The notes under the pieces are model-generated. The model saw only the letters and a list, made by a program, of their open reading frames with translations, was not told the DNA's origin and made no database searches. From contig CALFYB010000080.1 in the NCBI GenBank assembly GCA_937952995.1, forward strand, positions 1-16,793: a stretch of DNA of 16,793 nt. The letters run 5' to 3'. Positions 7,980-14,527 of the stretch are shown piece after piece. The DNA comes from an uncultured Caulobacteraceae bacterium (lineage in GTDB: Bacteria > Pseudomonadota > Alphaproteobacteria > Caulobacterales > Caulobacteraceae). Position 1 is the first letter of the stretch, and each line of letters begins with the position of its first letter. A program made the position numbers and the translations under genes.

Positions 7980-9050
7980 CTAGGCGGCCACAATCGCGGC
8001 AATCGTCCGCTCGATCAGCCAGTAGCTGGCAAGTCCCCCGATCACATAGGCTGGCGCATAGTTTGATACCGCCGTGTAACTGGCGGGAAGATATTGCCGT
8101 ACTTTGCGCAGTCCGATGATCACGCCAATGGCTACCGCGATAAAGGCCAACTGCCCGATCTCAACTCCGACATTGAACAGCAGCAGGGCAGGTACCGTTC
8201 CGCCTGCGGGCAGGCCGACAGAGCTTAGGGTGCTGGCAAAGGCGAGCCCGTGGAATAGGCCGAATATGAAAGCCACAAGCCAAGGTTTTTGACGTGTGAG
8301 CGTGGTTGTGCCGTCTCGCCTAGGGATTAGCTCATAGGCGACAAAGATGATGCTGAGGGCGATCAAGGCTTCAATAAGCGCGCTTGGGAAATGAACGAGC
8401 CCTAAGGCCGCGAGCGCTAAGGTGATGCTGTGGGCAAGGGTAAAGGCCGACACGGTCTTTACGATCTTCCAGTTGGTTCCGACCAGCAATAGGAGGCCCA
8501 AGACAAATAGCAGGTGGTCGAAGCCGGTCAGGATGTGCTCGATCCCTAAGCGCAGATAGGCTGGGGTGGACACGCCCTTTGGTCCGCTCAGTCCAAGGAC
8601 CATGGAAGAGGCCGAGGGGCGCAGAACGGCGCTGATCGTCTTGCCTTGTGATGAGGTAATGCTGACCAACACGTCAGTGACCGACTCGGGCAGGCCTTCG
8701 ATCGTTAGGGTCTGCTGATCCAAAGGGGCACCGCCCTTTACGGACCAACGCTTGATGATCTTGCCGGGCTCTAAGGATTGCGAGGTGGGGGTCTTGTCCA
8801 GACTGCCACTCGAAAGGTGAGGGGCCAAACGAATGGCCATATCGCCGACGGCCGGTTGTTTCCAAACCGCCTCATAGGTTCCGGGCGTGGTTTCGGTAAT
8901 TTGCAGCGCTGCGGGCCGAATCTCATGAGCGAGGCTCGGACTGGCCAAAACGACCCATAGGACGAAACCGATTATCAAGGACGCGCGACTTTTGATGGTG
9001 TCGCCAGCGACCTTTGGCGCGAGCCATGCAAAAAACTTCGAAATAGCCAC
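7980..9050 (-). CDS. HupE/UreJ-2 family membrane protein with periplasmic N-terminal domain
   Basis: This is a 356-residue inner-membrane protein of the HupE/UreJ-2 type (PF13795-like). Related HupE proteins are nickel permeases; the job of this longer subfamily is not established. It starts with GTG at 9050, with AAAGG about ten bases upstream. A signal peptide (core LIIGFVLWVVLA) likely ends at SLA/HEIRPA, giving a mature N-terminal His42. A periplasmic beta-rich domain of about 120 residues follows. The membrane part from about residue 165 has six to seven helices with the family's polar motifs: EHILTGFDHLLF (His172, Asp178, His179), FTLAHS (His207), FGLFHGLAFAS (His267) and GVEIGQ (Glu297). 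These intramembrane His/Asp/Glu residues suggest metal handling. It is divergent from the DUF3604 gene by 114 bases, so the two may share regulation. The transported ion is unknown. Confidence 0.87.
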   Translation of the reverse strand: MAISKFFAWLAPKVAGDTIKSRASLIIGFVLWVVLASPSLAHEIRPAALQITETTPGTYEAVWKQPAVGDMAIRLAPHLSSGSLDKTPTSQSLEPGKIIKRWSVKGGAPLDQQTLTIEGLPESVTDVLVSITSSQGKTISAVLRPSASSMVLGLSGPKGVSTPAYLRLGIEHILTGFDHLLFVLGLLLLVGTNWKIVKTVSAFTLAHSITLALAALGLVHFPSALIEALIALSIIFVAYELIPRRDGTTTLTRQKPWLVAFIFGLFHGLAFASTLSSVGLPAGGTVPALLLFNVGVEIGQLAFIAVAIGVIIGLRKVRQYLPASYTAVSNYAPAYVIGGLASYWLIERTIAAIVAA

Positions 9051-9080
9051 TATGAGTGCACCTTTGTTTACGTCGCGACT

Positions 9081-9110
9081 TTGACAGCGACCGCAGTGCA
9101 GGGCAATGTT
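9081..9110 (+). promoter_or_regulatory. Candidate promoter for the DUF3604-PpiC unit
   Basis: A perfect TTGACA (9081-9086) lies in the 114-base divergent gap. An AATGTT (9105-9110) 18 bases downstream matches only three of six positions of a -10 box. If real, transcription would begin roughly 50 bases ahead of the DUF3604 start. No clear promoter was seen for the opposing HupE gene. Confidence 0.3.
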
Positions 9111-9164
9111 TCCCGAAGCTTTCAGGCGCAGACCTGACGGGCAATATTTTATAGGGACGAGACC

Positions 9165-11105
9165 ATGGGCAACAGATGGCGTACGACGGCGGGAAGCCTC
9201 ACAGCAATGGCTGTCGTTTTGGCAGCTTTCCCCGGCTCAACAGCAGGGTCAGGCTCTGCGGTAACCGGGTCGGCCGCAGCCAAGGCACCGGTTGTGGCCA
9301 AGAAGGCGGCGGCTTCGGCACATCTGCCGGGCTATAACACCGAGCGGAACGCCTATTTCGGTGACCTGCACGTTCACACCAAGCTGTCCTTTGACGCCTA
9401 CATTTTCAACGTTCGCGCGTCCCCCGATGACGCCTATCGCTTTGCCAAGGGTGAAACCATCGGCCATTCCGGCGGCTTTAATATCCGGCTCTCCGGTGGA
9501 CCATTGGATTTCGTCGCGGTCACGGACCACTCGGAATATATCGGGGCGCTTCAAGAGGCTGCCAATCCGAAAAGTCCGCTTAACAAATTGCCGATTATCG
9601 AAGGCCTTTTCAGCACCGATCCCGTGAAGATCGGCGCGGCCTTTTCGCGCGTGATTGCTGCGATGGGCTCAAACAGCCTGCCGGTTGAATTCAAAGATAA
9701 GGCGATCACTGCAAAGGCTTGGAAAGAGGTTCAAGACGCCGCTGAGCGTAATAATGATCCCGGCCATTTCACGACCTTTGTTGGTTATGAGTTCACCTCC
9801 GCACCCGACGGAAAGAACCTTCATCGCAATGTAATCTTCAAGAATGCGAAGGTTCCAGAACTGCCCTATTCGGCTATCGAGTCCTTGGACCCCGAAAATC
9901 TCTGGAAGCGTATGGACACCTGGCGCAAAGCTGGGGTCGAGGCGATGGCCATTCCACATAATATGAATGGTAGCGACGGCATCATGTTCGAGCCGACCCG
10001 CCGTGACGGTCGGTCGATGGATAAGGCATACGCGGATCTGCGGATGCGTAACGAGCCCATTGCCGAAATTACTCAGATTAAAGGAACGTCTGAAACACAT
10101 CCGTCGCTGTCGCCTAATGATGAGTGGGCGAACTTCGAGATCATGGAAAGCTATATCGGTACAACTAAGCCGATTACCCAGTTCAACGGCGGCTATGTCC
10201 GCGAGGCGCTAAAATCTGGCATCCTGATGCAGGATACCAAGGGCTTTAACCCCTTCAAGTTCGGCTTCATCGGGTCCAGCGATACTCATAATGCGGCGCC
10301 CGGCTCTGTTGAAGATCGCAACTATTTCAGCAAGGCTGGCCGTGTTGATGGCAAGGCTGAGCAGCGCGGCTCGATCCCACCAGAGGGTGGTAAGACTTGG
10401 GAGGGTGTCAAAGAGGACGAAACGAGCAGTCTCGCGCGGTTCAAATCTTGGGGCGCTTCGGGTATTGCCGGGGTCTGGGCTGAAGAAAACAGCCGTGACG
10501 CGATCTATTCGGCCATGCGCCGTAAGGAAACCTTCGCAACATCTGGCCCCCGTATGCGGGTTCGGTTCTTTGCCGCCTATGACTATCCTCAGAACATCTT
10601 GAAGCGTTCTGATCTGGTGACGGTCGCCTATCGCAGTGGCGTGCCTATGGGCGGCGACCTGATGCCTTCAAAGGGTAAGGCTCCGCAGTTCATCCTCTGG
10701 GCGATGCGTGACCCCAATTCGGGCTACCTTCAGCGTGCTCAAATCGTCAAGGGTTGGGTCGAGAATGGCGTCGCCAAAGAGGCTGTGTTCGACGTGGCCT
10801 GTTCGGATCATCTCGCGATCAATCCTGCGACGGGCCGCTGTCCTGACAATGGTGCAAAGGTGGATCTGAGCAACTGCGAGCCCACCAAGTTCAAGGGTGA
10901 CGCAGAGATGAAGACCCTGTGGCGCGACCCGACCTTCAAGCCTAATCAGCGGGCTTTCTACTACGCCCGCGTGCTTGAGAACCCGTCTTGCCGTTGGTCA
11001 ACTTGGGATGCAATTCGCAATGGCACCCCGCCCAATCCCAAGCTGCTTCCGACCATTCAGGAGCGTGTCTGGTCATCGCCCATCTGGTATGCGCCCAGTC
11101 TCTAG
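9165..11105 (+). CDS. DUF3604 family secreted protein with PHP-like metal motifs
   Basis: This 646-residue protein belongs to the DUF3604 (PF12228) family, whose function is not established. The N-terminus has a signal-like segment (core LTAMAVVLAAF) followed by an Ala/Ser/Lys-rich linker to about residue 52, so export to the periplasm or membrane attachment is likely. The conserved part opens with YFGDLHVHTKLSFDA (His69, His71), then VAVTDHSEY (Asp121, His122), AIPHN (His265) and SSDTHNA (Asp373, His375). The HxH, DH, H and DxH series resembles the metal site of PHP-type phosphoesterases and related amidohydrolases. I infer a metallohydrolase; the substrate is unknown. Start: ATG at 9165 with GGGACGAG just upstream. 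The PpiC-type gene follows 15 bases later, so the two form an operon, and a HupE-family gene is divergent. I recall this trio occurring together in other proteobacteria, but this was not checked. Confidence 0.88.
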   Translation: MGNRWRTTAGSLTAMAVVLAAFPGSTAGSGSAVTGSAAAKAPVVAKKAAASAHLPGYNTERNAYFGDLHVHTKLSFDAYIFNVRASPDDAYRFAKGETIGHSGGFNIRLSGGPLDFVAVTDHSEYIGALQEAANPKSPLNKLPIIEGLFSTDPVKIGAAFSRVIAAMGSNSLPVEFKDKAITAKAWKEVQDAAERNNDPGHFTTFVGYEFTSAPDGKNLHRNVIFKNAKVPELPYSAIESLDPENLWKRMDTWRKAGVEAMAIPHNMNGSDGIMFEPTRRDGRSMDKAYADLRMRNEPIAEITQIKGTSETHPSLSPNDEWANFEIMESYIGTTKPITQFNGGYVREALKSGILMQDTKGFNPFKFGFIGSSDTHNAAPGSVEDRNYFSKAGRVDGKAEQRGSIPPEGGKTWEGVKEDETSSLARFKSWGASGIAGVWAEENSRDAIYSAMRRKETFATSGPRMRVRFFAAYDYPQNILKRSDLVTVAYRSGVPMGGDLMPSKGKAPQFILWAMRDPNSGYLQRAQIVKGWVENGVAKEAVFDVACSDHLAINPATGRCPDNGAKVDLSNCEPTKFKGDAEMKTLWRDPTFKPNQRAFYYARVLENPSCRWSTWDAIRNGTPPNPKLLPTIQERVWSSPIWYAPSL

Positions 11106-11120
11106 ACCTCAAAGGCCAGT

Positions 11121-11993
11121 GTGACCGAGTCATTGTCTAAACAGAGCCCAGTTCGTGCGTTCATAGCGCGGGCTGGGCGAGAACCGCTCGTCCATTTCCT
11201 GTTGGTTGGCGCGCTACTTTTTGGCGGCATTCAGGTGGTTCGATCGCTACAGCGGCCTGTCGTGCGGATTGACGCGCAAGAGCTTGGTCAGTTGGCCGGC
11301 TACTGGTCGACCCAGATGCAGCGTGATCCGACCAATGAGGAACTACAGGGCATCATCCACGAGCGGGTGGACGAAGAGGTCTTGGCGCGCGAGGCCCTTC
11401 GTCTCGGGCTCGACAAGGATGACATGATCATCCGTCGACGGTTGGCTCAGAAGATGACCTTCGCCAGCGAGGACACGGCCAATTTGCCGGAGCCGGACGA
11501 AGCGGCGCTGAAGGCGTTCTTTGAAAAGACCAAGGCGGACTACCAAGCACCGCCTCGCGTCACCTTCCGTCACCAATTTTTCAATTCAGATCGCGGCAAG
11601 GATCAGGCCCTAGCCCGCGCCAAGGAAGCGCTTGGCAAGGTTGCTTCAGGTCAGGATGAGGCGCTCGGTGAGCCATTCTTGCTTCCCCAGACCTATAGCG
11701 ATGCCAGCCTGACGGATATCAACAAGGACTATGGGCAAGATTTTGCGGCGGCCTTGCTGTCGGTGCCCCTGAACCAATGGTCTGGTCCCATCGCTTCGGC
11801 CTATGGCTATCACCTGATTAAGGTGGACTCCCGCATCAGTGCTAAGACGCCAACGCTCGATGATGTGCGGTCCGATGTCTTGGCGGCCTATCAGGATCAG
11901 GCCCGCAAGGCTCGCAATGCAACGTTTTTAGCGGATCTGCGTAAGAAATACCGCGTTGAAATCAGCGGCATGCCTCAGACGGTGCTGAAATAG
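11121..11993 (+). CDS. Membrane-anchored PpiC/parvulin-type peptidyl-prolyl isomerase
   Basis: This 290-residue protein has a single N-terminal membrane anchor (about residues 24-40, HFLLVGALLFGGIQVV). A SurA/PpiD-like helical region (40-140, including EVLAREALRLGLDKDD) and a parvulin-type rotamase domain at about 145-236 follow. The rotamase domain is recognised by VTFRHQFF, GEPFLLPQTYSDASL, and the closing IASAYGYHLIKV strand. A helical tail follows. The protein should face the periplasm and help exported proteins fold by cis-trans isomerisation of prolyl bonds or by chaperone action. GTG start at 11121 with AAAGG six bases upstream, 15 bases after the DUF3604 stop. The tight coupling suggests that DUF3604 or the divergent HupE-family protein is its client. 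Several such domains lack isomerase activity, so catalysis is not certain. Confidence 0.87.
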   Translation: MTESLSKQSPVRAFIARAGREPLVHFLLVGALLFGGIQVVRSLQRPVVRIDAQELGQLAGYWSTQMQRDPTNEELQGIIHERVDEEVLAREALRLGLDKDDMIIRRRLAQKMTFASEDTANLPEPDEAALKAFFEKTKADYQAPPRVTFRHQFFNSDRGKDQALARAKEALGKVASGQDEALGEPFLLPQTYSDASLTDINKDYGQDFAAALLSVPLNQWSGPIASAYGYHLIKVDSRISAKTPTLDDVRSDVLAAYQDQARKARNATFLADLRKKYRVEISGMPQTVLK

Positions 11994-12013
11994 AGTTAGG
12001 TTCACTCAATGCG

Positions 12014-12040
12014 CCTGAACGCGATATATTCGCGTTCAGG
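12014..12040. terminator. Hairpin between PpiC and GGDEF-EAL genes
   Basis: An 11-base-pair perfect stem (CCTGAACGCGA at 12014-12024 and its complement at 12030-12040) with a TATAT loop lies between convergent stop codons at 11993 and 12053. Neither side has a T-run, so termination would be weak or Rho-assisted. The symmetric position suggests it serves both transcripts. Confidence 0.6.
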
Positions 12041-12052
12041 ACGAGCTGGGGC

Positions 12053-13966
12053 CTAGTTGAAGTTTTCGGAGACCCATTTGGAGGCGACATCTACCTGCAT
12101 GGCCCGCGCCCAGAGATAACCCTGTCCAAGCTCAAATCCCATCTCTTTGAGGATCTTGAGTTGGTCCGGCGTCTCGACCCCTTCGGCGACAACACCCAGG
12201 CCACAGGCCTTGCCTAGAGCGAGTACGGTCTCACATAAGGCGTCGGCTTGGCGGTCTTGGCCGATGAGTTTCACAAAGCTCTGATCGACCTTGATGACGT
12301 CGAAGGGCAGGGATCTGAGATAGTTCAGGGATGCATAACCGGTCCCAAAGTCATCAAGGGCGAGCTTTAGACCCGCTTCATGCAATTCCATGAGGGAGCG
12401 GCGGCCTGCGCCCTCTCCATCTAGCCACTGGCTTTCAGTGAGTTCCAGGCAAAGCCGCGATGGGTCCGCCCCGATCCGGCTGAGGCTCTCGATAATCCGC
12501 TCTGTCGTTCCGACCTTTAACAGTTGCGCCACTGAAATGTTCACATTGACCGAAAGCCCGCTGAGGGGATCTTTAGGATCAGCGACCGCTTTACAGGCCG
12601 CTTCAAACATCTTCAGACCAATTCTGTGAATCTGACCTGTTTCTTCGGCAGCAGCGATAAGATCTTGAATGGGAACAACTTTGAGCTTTTCATCCGTGAT
12701 CCGCATCAGGGCTTCAAAGCCCTTAACCCTGCCTGTGGTGAGGTTCATGATGGGTTGATAAAAAGGCTGAATTGCATCGGTTTCGAGTGCATCTTCAAGC
12801 AGCTTGCGGATTTGCCTTCGCCCCTTTGCGCGGGTCGAAAGGGTTTGGTCGGCAATAATGATCGTGTCGCCACCCAACTGCTTGGCTACGCGCGTGGCCT
12901 CGTCGGCCATGACGATGATGGTCTCCAAGTCGCTTGCGTCACTGTCATAGGTCGATAGACCGCAGGAGAACGTGATTTGAAGGTTGAGTTCGGCCATCTC
13001 GAAACCCTCGGCCATATCCTTAGCCAGGTCTTCCATCAGGGCTTTGGCCTCGGCGATCGGCATGGGAAGGAGCGCCACGAACTCATCGCCGTCAAAACGG
13101 ATCAAGAGATCCGCGCAGGTCAAGCGATCGCGAATCCGCTTCGCAATCTGCGCAAAAATCACGTCGCTTTGAGCGTGGCCAAACTGCTGCCGCAGCGGCT
13201 TAAACCGATCAAGATCGATAAAGGCCAAGGTGAGGGGAGACTGTGTGGAAACGGCGCGATTGACGATCGCGTCGCCTTGCTCTGCCAGAAGGTTGCGGTT
13301 GCCAAGGCCTGTGTGAACGTCATGGGTTGCTAAATATCGAGACCGTTCCTCGTCACGATGGCGCTCGGCTGCGATGGTCGCGAGCTGGTGGAAATCTTGC
13401 GCGAACGAGATGTCTATCGCCCGCTCTGACGACCAGACTGTTGGATAGTACATACCGAACACGCCCAACAGGGAGCCGTCCCGCCCATCAATCAGGGGCG
13501 TCGACCATGCGGAGCGAATGTCATATTCCTTGCACAGGCCGACAAATTCGCTCCACAGGGGGTCTTCGAACACATCAATGCTGATGATCGGTTCACGCGT
13601 GTAGGCGCAGGTTCCGCAGCTGCCCATATTGGGCCCGGGAACCATGCCTTCAACAGCTTCTGAGAAAGAGTTTGGCAGGCGGCCATAGCCACCCGCACGA
13701 AGAACTTGGTTATCTGGATCGAAATAGAGGATAGAGGCCGACATGTCGGGAAAGGCTTCCTCGGCCAGCCGCGCAATTTCCGACAGTGTTTCTTTGAGCG
13801 ATGCATTACGGGCAACCAACTCGAGCACCCGTTGTTGCCCCTTAAGCAGGGCCTCTGGACTGATGAGGCGACCCTTGAGGGACTCTAAGCTGGCCCTTAG
13901 GCGATTTTGACCGTCACGCAGCGCCTGCGGTGAAAGAGCTAGATTGGAGTTCGACGGTTGGTTCAT
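12053..13966 (-). CDS. GAF-GGDEF-EAL cyclic-di-GMP protein, probable phosphodiesterase
   Basis: This 637-residue soluble protein has a GAF sensor (about 46-205), a GGDEF domain (about 211-375) and an EAL domain (about 385-637). It has no membrane segments. The EAL domain keeps the residues needed to hydrolyse cyclic di-GMP: EAL 418-420, Asn476, the Glu of LELTES (508), DDFGTGYASL with Asp538-Asp539, Lys559, and VVAEGVET with Glu595. The GGDEF domain is degenerate: the signature is DGDEF (292-296), the guanine-contacting Asn of FKxIN is Arg (FKPLRQ), and the RxxD inhibitory site lacks its Arg (TCAD, 283-286). It is therefore probably a phosphodiesterase whose GGDEF domain regulates or binds GTP. 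The GAF domain has an unusual Cys pair (GSCGTC, 117 and 120). Transcription starts alone, from a region with an inverted repeat over the likely promoter. Confidence 0.94.
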   Translation of the reverse strand: MNQPSNSNLALSPQALRDGQNRLRASLESLKGRLISPEALLKGQQRVLELVARNASLKETLSEIARLAEEAFPDMSASILYFDPDNQVLRAGGYGRLPNSFSEAVEGMVPGPNMGSCGTCAYTREPIISIDVFEDPLWSEFVGLCKEYDIRSAWSTPLIDGRDGSLLGVFGMYYPTVWSSERAIDISFAQDFHQLATIAAERHRDEERSRYLATHDVHTGLGNRNLLAEQGDAIVNRAVSTQSPLTLAFIDLDRFKPLRQQFGHAQSDVIFAQIAKRIRDRLTCADLLIRFDGDEFVALLPMPIAEAKALMEDLAKDMAEGFEMAELNLQITFSCGLSTYDSDASDLETIIVMADEATRVAKQLGGDTIIIADQTLSTRAKGRRQIRKLLEDALETDAIQPFYQPIMNLTTGRVKGFEALMRITDEKLKVVPIQDLIAAAEETGQIHRIGLKMFEAACKAVADPKDPLSGLSVNVNISVAQLLKVGTTERIIESLSRIGADPSRLCLELTESQWLDGEGAGRRSLMELHEAGLKLALDDFGTGYASLNYLRSLPFDVIKVDQSFVKLIGQDRQADALCETVLALGKACGLGVVAEGVETPDQLKILKEMGFELGQGYLWARAMQVDVASKWVSENFN

Positions 13967-13992
13967 AATTGGAATACGCCTCTGTTAAGCGC

Positions 13993-14049
13993 ATCCAAAT
14001 CGCGACGAACCATAGTTGTCAATATTAAAGCGCTTAAATACGGTTCGTC
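13993..14049 (-). promoter_or_regulatory. Promoter and inverted repeat upstream of the GGDEF-EAL gene
   Basis: Reading the minus strand, a perfect TTGACA (14022-14017) is followed after 18 bases by TTGGAT (13998-13993), a weak -10. A perfect 8-base inverted repeat, GACGAACC at 14004-14011 and GGTTCGTC at 14042-14049, brackets the -35 box, with one arm inside the -35/-10 spacer. This is a plausible operator arrangement. The palindromes AAGCGCTT and TATCGATA lie nearby. The sequence is seen directly; the regulatory role is inferred. Confidence 0.4.
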
Positions 14050-14102
14050 TTATTTATCGATATAATTCGGCTTAGATCTTTGCGATCAAGGGTTGTTGAT
14101 CA

Positions 14103-14441
14103 CTATTTCTGATCTTCGCCGATTAGAATGGATTTTCCAGTCGCGCCGGGTTGAAAACTCAAAATCAGAAGATAAACGCCGAGAAAGCTGGACCCGAGGA
14201 AAAAGGCCAAAACTGCTAATCCAAGTCCCTTGGGGCTGAACCTGTTGCGCCACGCGACCCACACCGCCGACAGGGTCAGCATGAACATGAAGTCGAGGTT
14301 GAACTGTCCAGGCCATTGTAGCTTGGCCATGTCCCCGAAAAACACCTGAAATAGGGTCCAGCCCTCTGTACTGAGAACCTTTCCGGTATAGGCCGAAAGG
14401 ATAATCAAGATCAGACCGAGCATCACGCGAAAGGCCAACAT
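14103..14441 (-). CDS. Small uncharacterised three-helix membrane protein
   Basis: I do not recognise a named family for this 112-residue protein. It has three hydrophobic segments: residues about 4-20 (VMLGLILIILSAYTG), 47-63 (FNLDFMFMLTLSAVWVAW) and 73-93 (LGLAVLAFFLGSSFLGVYLLIL). A polar loop between the first two reads VFFGDMAKLQWPGQFNLDF, and a short charged tail follows. The start is set by a perfect GGAGG (14450-14454) eight bases before the ATG at 14441; a TTG five codons upstream lies inside that ribosome-binding site and is unlikely. It sits between the GGDEF-EAL and sulfatase genes on the same strand, 86 bases after the sulfatase stop, so cotranscription with the sulfatase is possible. 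The well-formed ribosome-binding site and coherent topology argue for a real gene. Confidence 0.8.
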   Translation of the reverse strand: MLAFRVMLGLILIILSAYTGKVLSTEGWTLFQVFFGDMAKLQWPGQFNLDFMFMLTLSAVWVAWRNRFSPKGLGLAVLAFFLGSSFLGVYLLILSFQPGATGKSILIGEDQK

Positions 14442-14449
14442 TACCTTAT

Positions 14450-14454
14450 CCTCC
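14450..14454 (-). promoter_or_regulatory. Shine-Dalgarno GGAGG fixing the small membrane protein start
   Basis: A perfect GGAGG on the minus strand lies eight bases ahead of the ATG at 14441. It argues against the TTG at 14456, which overlaps it. Confidence 0.7.
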
Positions 14455-14500
14455 AACCCTATGAGACCTACAGCCTAGTGGCAGGCTTTAGGACCTGACA

Positions 14501-14517
14501 ATAACCTTAGAGGTTAT
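14501..14517. repeat. Short perfect hairpin after the sulfatase gene
   Basis: ATAACCT-TAG-AGGTTAT is a 7-base-pair inverted repeat with a 3-base loop, 11 bases beyond the sulfatase stop. Without a T-run it is a weak terminator at best. It also lies next to a TTGTCA that could be a -35 box for the small membrane protein gene, so an operator role is equally possible. Confidence 0.35.
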
Positions 14518-14527
14518 GGGCACCTGT

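Noticed and set aside
9072..9079. GTCGCGAC palindrome in the HupE/DUF3604 gap
   Set aside because: An 8-base self-complementary GC-rich word with no extension is expected by chance in such DNA.
14084..14101. GATCAA / TTGATC hairpin after the small membrane protein gene
   Set aside because: Only a 6-base, AT-rich stem without a following T-run; too weak to call a terminator.
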